Source: Archangiaceae bacterium
GTDB lineage: Bacteria; Myxococcota; Myxococcia; Myxococcales; Myxococcaceae
NCBI GenBank assembly: GCA_016879935.1
Contig: JAACJQ010000265.1
Coordinates: 48,147 to 112,146 of the forward strand
Direction of reading: 5' to 3'
DNA length: 64,000 nt
The position numbers and the translations under genes were made by a program. This document shows, piece after piece, positions 33,914-42,223 of the stretch. The notes beneath the pieces were generated by a model. That model saw nothing but the letters and a program-made list of their open reading frames with translations, was not told the origin of the DNA and did not search any database. The stretch's first letter is position 1. Every line of letters begins with the position of its first letter.

Positions 33914-34765
33914 CTACCACTTCAGGTTCGCTTTGTTCTCGGCCTTCGCCGCCTTGTCACCCGGCCGGCTGAAGCTGGTCATCGTCGCGCGCACGGCGCC
34001 GAGGTCGATGCTGCCCAGCGCCGCCAGCGGGAGCCGCCGCTCATCGGCCGTGATCCACACGTGAATGTCGCGCCGCGCGTCCTGCCAGTCGTGCCGCGCC
34101 GCTTCGCCCGCGAGGTGCCAGGTCTCGAACTCACCGACGGGCAGCGAGACGTGCTCCTTCGGCAACACCTTGCCCCAGACCCGCCAGATGCGCCGAATGC
34201 CGTAGACGTCGAAGCACAGCTGCTTGCCCTCCTTGAGGTCGAGCTGCCGCATGAGGAACACCGCGCCCGCCACGTCGCTCACGTCGTTGCCGTAGGTGAG
34301 CTCGCTCGTCGACTGCTGGCCGTTGATGGTGCTGACGACTTTGGCCGTCTTGTTCTTGCGGAAGCTCACGTCGGCCACGCGGTGCCACTCGTTCTCCTGC
34401 GCGTCTTCGTAGTAGCGCGCCGGCCGAAGCGTCTTCGGCGAGAGGTAGCTCGTGCCCGTGCCGTCGACGCGGCGCACCTTCGAGAAGAACGTGTTCGTCA
34501 TCGCGTGCACTTCGATCGGCATCAGCCCATCGCGCACCGGCAGCACACGCATCGTCATGGTGCCGGCCTTCGCGCCGAGCGCGTCGAGATCGAACTCCAG
34601 CGTCTCTCCGGGGCCGAACGAGATGGGCTGCTTGATGCTGCCGAGCGCCACGCACTGCGCGTCGGTCGGAAAGGGGGAGATCACCTTCGCCACGCCGCCG
34701 TCCTGCGCCAGCGCCGCCGTCGCGCCCATCGTCGTCAGCGTTGCGATCAACCGGAAGATCTTCAC
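33914..34765 (-). CDS. Secreted DUF3108-like protein
   Basis: A 283-residue exported protein. GTG 34765 is chosen because GAAGGAG lies 8-9 bases upstream and it opens a signal peptide (VKIFRLIATLTTMGATAALA, cleavage before Q). The mature part (FGPGETLEFDLDALGAKAG, TYGNDVSDVAGAVFLMRQL, VYGIRRIWRVWGKVL) has the strand pattern of DUF3108, where a substrate-like F-x-F-x...AG is followed by an arm close to LolA/LolB-like lipocalin barrels. Periplasmic role unknown. It may be first in a minus-strand operon with the ArsC-like and small helical genes. Confidence 0.72.
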   Translation of the reverse strand: MKIFRLIATLTTMGATAALAQDGGVAKVISPFPTDAQCVALGSIKQPISFGPGETLEFDLDALGAKAGTMTMRVLPVRDGLMPIEVHAMTNTFFSKVRRVDGTGTSYLSPKTLRPARYYEDAQENEWHRVADVSFRKNKTAKVVSTINGQQSTSELTYGNDVSDVAGAVFLMRQLDLKEGKQLCFDVYGIRRIWRVWGKVLPKEHVSLPVGEFETWHLAGEAARHDWQDARRDIHVWITADERRLPLAALGSIDLGAVRATMTSFSRPGDKAAKAENKANLKW

Positions 34766-34885
34766 AGCGTCGTGCTCCTTCGTTTCGACCGTTGAGCGGC
34801 AGCCCACCATGAACTCCGCTCGAAAAGCACCTGCTCGCGTGGGGCATCACTGTCGCGCCACGCCTGACACCGACGTCACCCCTGA

Positions 34886-34901
34886 GGGGCTATTCAGCCC
34901 C
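34886..34901. repeat. Short inverted repeat in divergent spacer
   Basis: GGGGCT-ATTC-AGCCCC, a perfect 6-bp stem with 4-base loop, in the 238-bp region between the divergent DUF3108 and esterase genes. It lacks a T-run, so an operator is more likely than a terminator; nothing else recognisable was found in this spacer. Confidence 0.4.
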
Positions 34902-35003
34902 GGCCATGTCCGAAAAGAGTGCCTGATATCGAAGGGCTGCCGGGCTGACTGGGAGTCACTGTCAGACATATGGTGCGCGCGCTCTTCACCTGAAGGAGTC
35001 GTC

Positions 35004-37124
35004 GTGCGCCGTCTCATCGCCAGCACCTGTCTCGCCCTCGCCGCGTGTGGTCCCGCGAAGGTCGTCGATCCTCCTGCGCCGTTGCCGAAGTTGCGCACGA
35101 CGTACCGGGTCATCACCGGCGTCTCGATGGGCGGCATCGGCAGCACGTCGCTTGGCCTGTCGAACCCCGAGCGCTTCGACGCCGTCGCGCCACTCGGCGG
35201 CCCGCTCGACTACGCGTTCTTCTCGCGCTCGATGGACCGGTTCTTCACCGGCGGCTTCTGCACGAAGGCCGAGATCGAAGCGGTGCTGAGGGCAGATCCC
35301 GTCAAGCTCAACGACCCGAAGGCGTTCGAGAGCTGCTCGAAGCGGCCGGCGACGTTGCCGAACGAGCACAGCCAGGACTTCAACCACTGGCACGTCACGA
35401 TCAACGGCGGCACGTTCGATCGCGACTCGTACCTCGAGATGATGACCGACCTCTCGCTCGCGTACGGCAACTTCTTCAGTGAGAACCCGGCGTCGGCCGT
35501 CGCTCCGCCGGGCGTCGACCCAGAGAAGATTCGCAAGTTTGCGCCCGACTTCTGCACCAACCCCATCGTGCTGCGTGGCGTGCACAACGCCGAGTACAAC
35601 CCTGATGGCACCTACCCGGCGATCACCTTCTGCGACGGCGAGCCGAACACGTACTACTGCCGCACGAACCGCGAGCGCGTCGACTTCTGCTCCGACGCCG
35701 CGAACATCGCCAACCCGCTGCCGGTCTCGATGGAGAGCGCCTTCGCCGATCGGTACTGCGCCTCGAAGGGCGGCGCCGAGCTGGCGTCGAAGGCGAGCAA
35801 CGCGCAGAAGCTGGCGTTCCTCGATCTCGGCGGTTTCCGCGACCCGTGCCGGCAGCCCACCATGCCGCAGGGCATGATCCTGGCCGTCGACTACAACGCG
35901 AACGGCCGCCGCGACTACGGAGAGCCGATCATCAACAACGGCCACGAGCGCTTCGACGACGTCGGCGCCGATGGCTGCGCCGATGCGCTGGAGGACGGGA
36001 AGGGCGGCTGCGGCACGACGCCGAACGCGAGCGCCGTCGACCCGAACAAGGACAACTACGACGTCGAGAAGAACGCGAGCGGCACCGAGCAGAACTGGGT
36101 GTTCGATTCGGGCGAGCCGTACCGCGACCTCGGCCTCGACGGCGTCGCGAACACGCAAGATGTCGGCGAGGGCAACGGCCGCTTCGACGAGTCGGGTGGG
36201 CGTCAGGCGCTCAAGCAGTACGACGGCCGCTCCAACTACAAGAAGCTCGACGCCGAGGGCCGCCGCCGCCTGCACGTGCTCGCCGATGGTGGCATTCGCG
36301 ACATCTTCAACCTCGGGCTGATGGCGCAGCACCTGTTCAGCGCGGTGCGTGACGCGCTCGGTGCCGAGAACGTGGGCCTCTACCGCGACTTCGCCGAGAT
36401 GCCGGGCATGGCCGATCGTCAGGGCCGGTTCGATCCATGGACGAAGCGGTGGGCCCAGATGCCGCGCAACCTCGTCACCGTCTTCGGCAAGGCGATGCCG
36501 ACCGATCAAGATCGCGTCGACGGTGAGGGTGATCACGTCGGCACCAACGAGCAGGCGCTGTTCCGGTTCGCCACCGTCTTCAACTGGGCTGGCTCGTTGT
36601 GGCCGAACCTGCCGAAGCCGCCTGTGCCGGCGCTCGTGAACGGCGAGCAGAAGACGGCGTGGTTCCCCTCGAAGGCGCTGGGCGCGAAGTGGGAGTACGC
36701 GATCGCGCTGCCGGCTGGGTACAACGACCCCGAGAACGCCGATCGCCGCTACCCCGTCGTCTACATGCTGCACGGCTACGGCATGGAGCCGGGCTCCTTC
36801 GTGCCGAGTGTGCTCGTCGCCGACACCTACGTCGCCAGTCCCAGCCTCGCCCTTCGCCCGCTCATCTACGTCTTCCCCTACGGGCGCTGCTGCTACGTGA
36901 ACGCGGCCGGCCAGAAGGACTGTCGCGAAACAGACGACAACAAGCGCGAGATCGGTTCGCAGCCGGGGTGGGTGCGTGAGTGCAACTCGGGCACCTTCTG
37001 GATCAACCGCAAGGGGTACACGCCGAACGACGGGACGAAGTATGGTGATGCCTTCTTCGAGCTGATGGATCACGTCGACGCGACGTACCGCACGCAGCCC
37101 GCTGCAGAGGTAGACGCCCGGTGA
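35004..37124 (+). CDS. Secreted lipoprotein esterase, circularly permuted
   Basis: A 706-residue lipoprotein. GTG 35004 follows GAAGGAG (5-base spacing) and the signal peptide ends in a lipobox (ALAAC). The nucleophile elbow of esterase-D-type hydrolases, ITGVSMGG (Ser41), comes right after the N-terminus, with the following helix SNPERFDAVAPLGG. A probable catalytic His lies in GEGDHVG (His511). The part that normally precedes the nucleophile, including the oxyanion-hole HG (VVYMLHGYGM, His590-Gly591), is at the C-terminus and stops at DHVDATYRTQPAAEVDAR, just where the elbow strand should start. Between them are Asp/Asn-rich loops (DYNANGRRDYGEP) that may bind calcium. Fold and enzyme class are clear; the substrate is unknown. 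Confidence 0.82.
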   Translation: MRRLIASTCLALAACGPAKVVDPPAPLPKLRTTYRVITGVSMGGIGSTSLGLSNPERFDAVAPLGGPLDYAFFSRSMDRFFTGGFCTKAEIEAVLRADPVKLNDPKAFESCSKRPATLPNEHSQDFNHWHVTINGGTFDRDSYLEMMTDLSLAYGNFFSENPASAVAPPGVDPEKIRKFAPDFCTNPIVLRGVHNAEYNPDGTYPAITFCDGEPNTYYCRTNRERVDFCSDAANIANPLPVSMESAFADRYCASKGGAELASKASNAQKLAFLDLGGFRDPCRQPTMPQGMILAVDYNANGRRDYGEPIINNGHERFDDVGADGCADALEDGKGGCGTTPNASAVDPNKDNYDVEKNASGTEQNWVFDSGEPYRDLGLDGVANTQDVGEGNGRFDESGGRQALKQYDGRSNYKKLDAEGRRRLHVLADGGIRDIFNLGLMAQHLFSAVRDALGAENVGLYRDFAEMPGMADRQGRFDPWTKRWAQMPRNLVTVFGKAMPTDQDRVDGEGDHVGTNEQALFRFATVFNWAGSLWPNLPKPPVPALVNGEQKTAWFPSKALGAKWEYAIALPAGYNDPENADRRYPVVYMLHGYGMEPGSFVPSVLVADTYVASPSLALRPLIYVFPYGRCCYVNAAGQKDCRETDDNKREIGSQPGWVRECNSGTFWINRKGYTPNDGTKYGDAFFELMDHVDATYRTQPAAEVDAR

Positions 37125-37621
37125 ACGAGAAACCCGCCCACGTGAAGGTCGAGCTCCAGCGGGCCGACATCACCGGGCGAATCTCGAAAGACCTCGCGCT
37201 CTCGCGTTCGATGCTGGTGAAGACGCTCGGCCCCGGCTGGAGCGAGGTGTTCAAGAAGGGGCAGGGCAAACGCGCGAACGATCGTGCGGTGATCTTCCAG
37301 CAGGGCGACCCCGGCGCCTCGTTGCTGTTCCTCCTCTCGGGGCACGTTCGGCTCGTCGCGCGCAAAGACACCGACACCGTCGAGCTGGGCCTGGCGCACG
37401 CGGGCGACGTCATCGGTGAGTCCGAGGCGCTGCTCGGTCAGGGCCCGCGCTCGATGTCGGCGGTGGCGAATGGCGTGGTCGAGTTCGTCGAGCTCGATCG
37501 CTCGTTGCTGTTCGGCACCGGCGCTCCGCTCGAGCGGGCGCTGGAGCAGTGGCTCGCGACCCTCAAGGCCGAGCGCGTGAAGAAGCTCGACGACATGACC
37601 GACTTTCTGAATCGCTGGTGA
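37121..37621 (+). CDS. Cyclic nucleotide-binding-domain protein
   Basis: A 166-residue protein with a single cNMP-binding beta-roll. The line AVIFQQGDPGASLLFLLSGHVRLV, then GDVIGESEALLGQGPRS, matches the phosphate-binding cassette region, but the cassette (usually GExALL...RxAT) reads GESEALLG...PRSMSAV, so nucleotide binding may be weak. No DNA-binding domain is attached; it may be a regulatory subunit. The GTG start overlaps the esterase stop (GTGA). Confidence 0.8.
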   Translation: MNEKPAHVKVELQRADITGRISKDLALSRSMLVKTLGPGWSEVFKKGQGKRANDRAVIFQQGDPGASLLFLLSGHVRLVARKDTDTVELGLAHAGDVIGESEALLGQGPRSMSAVANGVVEFVELDRSLLFGTGAPLERALEQWLATLKAERVKKLDDMTDFLNRW

Positions 37622-37637
37622 CTTCGGGAGACCGCAG

Positions 37638-37859
37638 ATGAGCAGCAGTGACTGGGGGCAGCACGACGACGACGACCGGCAGCGCGGGCCCGCCGGCAAG
37701 AAGCTGCGCGACTGGGACTGTCCGAGCTGCAACGCGAACAACCCCAGCGACGAGTTCGTGCCCGAGAAGAAGTCGCTCGAGCTGCGCTGCAACTACTGCG
37801 GCGTCGAGTTCCGCGTCTCGCTCTCGGAAGAGGGGCGCGTGAAGTTCAAGGAGATCTAG
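37638..37859 (+). CDS. Small zinc-ribbon protein
   Basis: A 73-residue protein with CPSC...CNYC spacing (DWDCPSCNAN, LELRCNYCGVEF), two CxxC knuckles separated by 24 residues, which should form a zinc ribbon. The first 20 residues are acidic and probably disordered (QHDDDDRQR). A GGGAG lies before ATG 37638. It ends in a TAG whose four-base CTAG also provides the stop of yggS on the other strand. Function unknown; 16 bp after the cNMP gene. Confidence 0.78.
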   Translation: MSSSDWGQHDDDDRQRGPAGKKLRDWDCPSCNANNPSDEFVPEKKSLELRCNYCGVEFRVSLSEEGRVKFKEI

Positions 37860-38536
37860 GCCGCCGGTCGTTCGCCGAAGAGCGCCGTGCCCACCCGCAC
37901 GTGCGTCGCGCCTTCTTCGATGGCCACCTCGAAGTCGCCCGTCGTGCCCATGCTCAGGCCCGAGAGCCCGAGCTGCTTCGCCAGCTGCGCGAGCTGCTTG
38001 AACGCTGGCCGTGAGATCTCGGGGTTCTCGTCGAGCGGCGGCATGCACATCAGGCCGGCCACCTCGAGGTTCGGCAGCGCGCGCACCTGCTCGATGAACG
38101 CGGCGACCGAACTCGGCTCGAGCCCCGCCTTCGAGGCTTCACCCGCGACGTTCACCTCGACGAAGCAGCGCAGGGGGGCGCCAGTGCGGCGACGTGACAG
38201 CTCCTGCGCGACCTCGAGCCGCTCGAGCGCGTGAAACACGTGCGCCGCCTTCGCGACGTACTTCGCGTTCTTCGGCTGCACGGGCCCGATGGCGTGCCAG
38301 CGAATGCCGGCCTGCGCCGAGAGCGCTTCGTGTTTGTCGCGAAGCTCCTGCGCGTAGTTCTCGCCGAAGTGACGCAGGCCCAGGTCCCACGCCGTCTTCA
38401 CCAGCTCTGGCGGGTGGCGTTTGGTGACGGCGACGAGCTGAACGGAGTCGCGGCTGCGGCCCGCGCGCGTGCACGCTGCGAGGATTCGGCGCTCGACCTC
38501 TGCGAGGTTCTCCTTCAGCGTCTCGAGGGGCAGCAT
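37856..38536 (-). CDS. YggS-family PLP-binding protein
   Basis: A 226-residue protein of the YggS/PROSC family, which binds pyridoxal phosphate and helps keep PLP and amino-acid pools balanced rather than acting as an enzyme. The PLP lysine is in LVAVTKRHPP (about residue 35), followed by GENYAQELRDK, HAIGPVQPKN (usually HxIGxLQxNK, here GPVQ), and FVEVNVAGEASKAGL; phosphate ligands lie in LSMGTTGDFEVAI and THVRVGTALFG. ATG 38536 follows GGGAG and overlaps the maf stop (TGATG). Confidence 0.92.
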   Translation of the reverse strand: MLPLETLKENLAEVERRILAACTRAGRSRDSVQLVAVTKRHPPELVKTAWDLGLRHFGENYAQELRDKHEALSAQAGIRWHAIGPVQPKNAKYVAKAAHVFHALERLEVAQELSRRRTGAPLRCFVEVNVAGEASKAGLEPSSVAAFIEQVRALPNLEVAGLMCMPPLDENPEISRPAFKQLAQLAKQLGLSGLSMGTTGDFEVAIEEGATHVRVGTALFGERPAA

Positions 38537-39114
38537 CACGGCTCCCACGGGAGGCGAACGCCGGCACGGCGCAGCAGCTCGACCGACTCTGCCAGCGGCA
38601 GCCCGATGACGCTCGTGGCCGACCCGCGAATCTCTGAGATGAAGACGCCAGCGAGCGCCTGGCTGCCATAGCCGCCGGCCTTGTCGCGCCCTTCGCCCGT
38701 CGAGACGTACCAGGCGATCTCGGCCTCGGAGAGCGCTCGGAAGACGACGTCGCTGGTCACGACGATCGACTCCACGCTGGAGCCTGCGACCGCGACGCCC
38801 GTCATCACCTGATGCGAGCGCCCCGAGAGCCGACGGAGCATCGCCGCGCCTTCGCTCGCATCGGCTCCCGGCTTTCCCAGAATGGCGTCGTCGACGACGA
38901 CCGAGGTGTCGGCCGCCAGCACGATGGAGCCCGGACGCTTCGAATGAACCGCCGAGGCCTTCTCACGCGCGAGGCGCTCGACGTACTGAGCTGGGCGCTC
39001 ACCGCCGTGAACCGACTCGTCGAGATCGGCTGCCTGCACGTCGAACGAGAGGCCCAGCTGGCCGAGCAGCTCGCGCCGTCGTGGAGAGCCCGACGCGAGA
39101 ATGAACGACGTCAC
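38536..39114 (-). CDS. maf: Maf-family nucleotide pyrophosphatase
   Basis: A 192-residue protein. Seen: N-terminal SFILASGSPRRRELLGQLGL, the DTSVVVDDAILGKP loop with catalytic Asp and Lys, and KAGGYGSQALAG close to the C-terminus. These are characteristic of Maf house-cleaning nucleotide phosphatases that hydrolyse dTTP, UTP or modified nucleotides. The ASGSPRR plus DAILGKP pattern does not fix the substrate subgroup. GTG start at 39114; coupled to yggS and 5 bp from the PpiD-like gene. Confidence 0.93.
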   Translation of the reverse strand: MTSFILASGSPRRRELLGQLGLSFDVQAADLDESVHGGERPAQYVERLAREKASAVHSKRPGSIVLAADTSVVVDDAILGKPGADASEGAAMLRRLSGRSHQVMTGVAVAGSSVESIVVTSDVVFRALSEAEIAWYVSTGEGRDKAGGYGSQALAGVFISEIRGSATSVIGLPLAESVELLRRAGVRLPWEP

Positions 39115-39119
39115 CTGAT

Positions 39120-40742
39120 TCAGCCCTCGAGCACCTTGTCGATGGCCTTGTCGTTCGTGGTGACGGTGCCCCTGGCCTTCAGCGCCTTCAGGAACGCCTC
39201 ACGCACCTCGAACTGCTTGCCCTTCACGGCCTCGATCTGCAGCTGCTCCTTCTTGGCGACGAAGTCTTCGTCGGAGGGGAGCTTGCGCTCATCGAGGGTC
39301 ACGATGGCGAGGCCGCTCGTCGACGCCGCCGGGCCGTCGTCGATGGTGAGCACCTGGTCGACGACACCGGGGGCCTTCATGTCCATCAGCGTCTTGAACA
39401 CGGTGGCGCCGCCGCCCAGCGTGGGCACGGAGTCGGCGCTCGCGTTGAACTCGCCCGTCTCCTTCACCTCGGGGCGCGTCTCGGTCTTGAAGTTGAAGTT
39501 CTTGTCTTCCTTCGCATCGGCCGGGAAGAGCTCGACCAGCGTCTTGCCCTTCTTCAGCTCGGCCAGCGTCTTCTCGGCGTCGGCCTTCGCGAGCTCCTTC
39601 GCCTTCTCCTTCGTGTACAGCTGCGCGGCGAGCTCGCCCTTCACGGCGTCGAGCGGCTTCGTCTCAGGGGCCTTCTTGTCTTCGACGATGCCGATGTGGA
39701 AGCCGATCGGCGACTCCGTCACGTCGGTGACTTCACCCGTCTTCAGCGCGAAGAGCTTGGCGGCGAAGTCGCTGGGGAGCTGGCTGCGCTCGACGAAGCC
39801 GAGATCGCCACCCTTGGCCTTGGTCTCGGTGTCTTCCGAGAAGTTCGTCGCCATGTCGGCGAACGACTTCTTGTTGTCGACGATCTCCTTGCGCACGTTC
39901 TCGAGGCGCTTCTTCGCGTCGTCCTTCACGCTCGCTTCAGCGTCGCGTGCCACGCGGATGAGGATCTGGCGGGCCTTCACGCGCTCGTCGATGAAGAACT
40001 TGAACTTGTTCGCCTCGTACTCCTTCGCCAGCAGGTCACCGTTCGCGGCCGCCCACTTGTCGAGATCGGCCGGCTTCGGCGCGGCGACCTTGTCGGCGTA
40101 CATCGACGGCGTGAAGCGCACGAAGGTGGCCTTCGCGGAGTTGCCTTCCTTCTGGTAGCGGGCGCGCACTTCGTCTTCGCTCACCGCAACCGACGACTCG
40201 ACGACCTGCAGCAGCTTCTGCGCCGACAGCTGGCGGCGAACCTTCTCTTCGAACTGCACCGTCGTGGTGCCTTCGTACTGGTTGATGATGTCTTCGTACC
40301 GGGCCTGGTCGAACTTGCCGTCCTTCTGGAACTCGGTGTTCTTGATGAGCAGCGCGACGACCTCGTCATCCGACGCGCGAATGCCCTGGGCCTCGGCGGC
40401 CTGCGCGAGCAGCTCTCCGTTCACGAGCTGGTCGATGACCTGCTGGTGAATGCCGAACTGCTTGAGCAGGTCGGCGGGAATGCCCTGCGCGCGGAAGTTC
40501 TGCGCCTGGCTCGAGTACAGGCGCACGAACTCCTTCACGGGCACCGTCTGGCCGTTCACCGTCGCGACGGCTTCGCCCTTCGGGTCCTGGAGCGCGCCGA
40601 ACTTGTCGCAGCCCGACGAGCCCGGGCCCCACTGCAGGCCGAACAACACCGCGAGCGCGATGATGAGCCCGTAGTAGCCCGTGCGGCGCCAATCGTTGGG
40701 AGTGCTGCTGGTCTCAGGGGTCGAAGAGGTCGAATTACTCAT
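39120..40742 (-). CDS. PpiD/SurA-type peptidyl-prolyl isomerase
   Basis: A 540-residue membrane-anchored periplasmic chaperone. Residues 1-20 are cytoplasmic; one helix follows (about 22-38, YYGLIIALAVLFGLQW). A SurA-N-like segment (VATVNGQTVPVKEFVRLYSS, about 59) and a helical chaperone region (to about 250) precede a parvulin domain (VKARQILIRVARDA, GGDLGFVERSQL, PIGFHIGIVEDK, about 255-355). A helix-rich and a beta segment close the protein. This is PpiD/SurA order. It is first in an operon with maf and yggS and divergent from mreC. Confidence 0.9.
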   Translation of the reverse strand: MSNSTSSTPETSSTPNDWRRTGYYGLIIALAVLFGLQWGPGSSGCDKFGALQDPKGEAVATVNGQTVPVKEFVRLYSSQAQNFRAQGIPADLLKQFGIHQQVIDQLVNGELLAQAAEAQGIRASDDEVVALLIKNTEFQKDGKFDQARYEDIINQYEGTTTVQFEEKVRRQLSAQKLLQVVESSVAVSEDEVRARYQKEGNSAKATFVRFTPSMYADKVAAPKPADLDKWAAANGDLLAKEYEANKFKFFIDERVKARQILIRVARDAEASVKDDAKKRLENVRKEIVDNKKSFADMATNFSEDTETKAKGGDLGFVERSQLPSDFAAKLFALKTGEVTDVTESPIGFHIGIVEDKKAPETKPLDAVKGELAAQLYTKEKAKELAKADAEKTLAELKKGKTLVELFPADAKEDKNFNFKTETRPEVKETGEFNASADSVPTLGGGATVFKTLMDMKAPGVVDQVLTIDDGPAASTSGLAIVTLDERKLPSDEDFVAKKEQLQIEAVKGKQFEVREAFLKALKARGTVTTNDKAIDKVLEG

Positions 40743-40807
40743 GGACTTTCGGGGGGTTGGCTAAATCGAAAGCTTGACCTGTAGGATCGGTCCCCACAAC
40801 ATGCAAG

Positions 40808-40833
40808 GGCTTTCCCTCACGGGCCGGAAAGCC
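40808..40833. repeat. Inverted repeat in the PpiD/mreC spacer
   Basis: GGCTTTCC (40808-40815) and GGAAAGCC (40826-40833), a perfect 8-bp stem with 10-base loop, lies in the 126-bp divergent spacer. No T-run follows, so it may be an operator or a leader hairpin of mreC. Confidence 0.45.
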
Positions 40834-40868
40834 TGACCGCCCGTCGCCCGTTCGGTCTTCGTTCCCAC

Positions 40869-41723
40869 GTGTTTTCCTTCCTGAATCGATATCGCGAGCC
40901 GCTCCTCGTCGGAGCGCTGATCATCGTGCCGCTGATCAGCTTCCTCTCGCGGGGAGGGCGGGGTCGCGAGCCGAACTTCATCGATCGCGCGGTGCTCGCC
41001 CTCTCTGCGCCGCTCCAGTCTGCTCTCACGTTCGCCTTCACTGGCGTCTCGTCGATCGTCGACGGCTACGTCGCGCTGCGTGGCGCGCACGAAGACGCGA
41101 CGCAGTGCCACGGCCGGCTGGCAGAGGCCCAGGCCGAGCTCAACTCGCTCACCGAGGCCAAGGCCGAGAACCAGCGCCTGAAAGAAGCGCTGAACTTCGT
41201 GGAGCGGGCGAGCGGCCCGTCGATCACCGCGCGCGTCATCGGCCTGAACGCGACGCCGCAGTTCCAGTCGTTTCGCATCAACCGCGGCGAAGACGACGGC
41301 GTTCGGGTCGGCATGCCGGTGGTGACGCCAAAGGGCGTCGTGGGCCAGGTGGTGCGCGCGGTCGGCAGCTCGGCCGACGTGATGGTGATGCTCGACCCGC
41401 AGTCCCGCATTGGCGCGCTCGTGCAGCGCTCCCGGGTTCGCGGCACCGTCGTCGGCGCCGGTGATGGTCAGAAGATGCTGCTCGACTTCGTTCGCCGCGA
41501 AGACGACATCACCGACGGAGACGTGGTGGTGACGGCAGGAACCGATGGGATTTTTCCGAGAGGTCTGGTGGTTGGTTCTGTGAAGGGCGTGTCGCGGCCG
41601 ACGGTCGGCCTCTTTCTCATCGGGCAGATCGAGCCCGCCGTCGATCTCGCGCGGGTCGAAGAGGTGCTGATCTTGCCCGTCACCGAGCTGTCGGCGATGC
41701 GCGCGGTCGAGGGGGCCCGATGA
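40869..41723 (+). CDS. mreC: Rod shape-determining protein MreC
   Basis: A 284-residue periplasmic scaffold of the cell-wall elongasome. One membrane segment (about 10-26, LLVGALIIVPLISFL), a coiled coil (about 75-105, RLAEAQAELNSLTEAKAENQR), then a two-barrel domain with RVIGLNATPQFQSFRINRG, VVGQVVRAVGSSADVMVM and FPRGLVVGSV. This is the classical MreC order and length. GTG 40869; its stop overlaps mreD (ATGA). First of mreC-mreD-mrdA-rodA; mreB is not in the window. Confidence 0.93.
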   Translation: MFSFLNRYREPLLVGALIIVPLISFLSRGGRGREPNFIDRAVLALSAPLQSALTFAFTGVSSIVDGYVALRGAHEDATQCHGRLAEAQAELNSLTEAKAENQRLKEALNFVERASGPSITARVIGLNATPQFQSFRINRGEDDGVRVGMPVVTPKGVVGQVVRAVGSSADVMVMLDPQSRIGALVQRSRVRGTVVGAGDGQKMLLDFVRREDDITDGDVVVTAGTDGIFPRGLVVGSVKGVSRPTVGLFLIGQIEPAVDLARVEEVLILPVTELSAMRAVEGAR

Positions 41724-42223
41724 AGGGCGCGCTCATGGTCGCGTTGGCGCTGGTGCTGCTCTCGATCGAGGCGGTGCTCGTGCGCACTTTCGGCTTCGAG
41801 GTCACGCGCATCGACGTGACGGTGGTGATCATCGTCTTCATGGCGGTGCGCTCGACGACCATCGAAGGCGCCATCACCGCGTTCACCGTCGACTACCTGC
41901 TCGACGTCTTCACCGGCCGGCCGTCGGGCCTGTTCCCTGCGCTGGGCGTGCTCGTGTTCCTGCTCGCGCGCGCGGCGGCGCAGCTGCTCGACGGGAAGTC
42001 GCGGCTCGGCTTCGCGTTGTTCTCTGCAGGCGCGACGGTGGGCCACTCCCTCGCCGCGTTCCTGCTCACGTGGCTGACGTCGAAGAACGCAGATGGCCGG
42101 GTGTTGTCGCTGACCGCGGTGCCGGTGCAGGCACTGCTCACGGGCGTCACCGCCGCGCTGCTCTACCCACTGCTCGCGAAGATCGAGCCTGGCGAGCGCG
42201 TGGAGGGCGGGAGGTTCGTGTGA
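41720..42223 (+). CDS. mreD: Rod shape-determining protein MreD
   Basis: A 167-residue polytopic protein with five hydrophobic segments (such as LMVALALVLLSIEAVLV and ALGVLVFLLARAAAQ). The family is variable; the call rests on size, topology and position between mreC and mrdA, with overlaps at both ends (ATGA, GTGA). It couples MreC to PBP2 and RodA in the elongasome. Confidence 0.85.
   Translation: MKGALMVALALVLLSIEAVLVRTFGFEVTRIDVTVVIIVFMAVRSTTIEGAITAFTVDYLLDVFTGRPSGLFPALGVLVFLLARAAAQLLDGKSRLGFALFSAGATVGHSLAAFLLTWLTSKNADGRVLSLTAVPVQALLTGVTAALLYPLLAKIEPGERVEGGRFV

Noticed and set aside
34986..37073. Open frame of about 695 codons on the minus strand
   Set aside because: Antisense to the esterase; biased composition, no motif.
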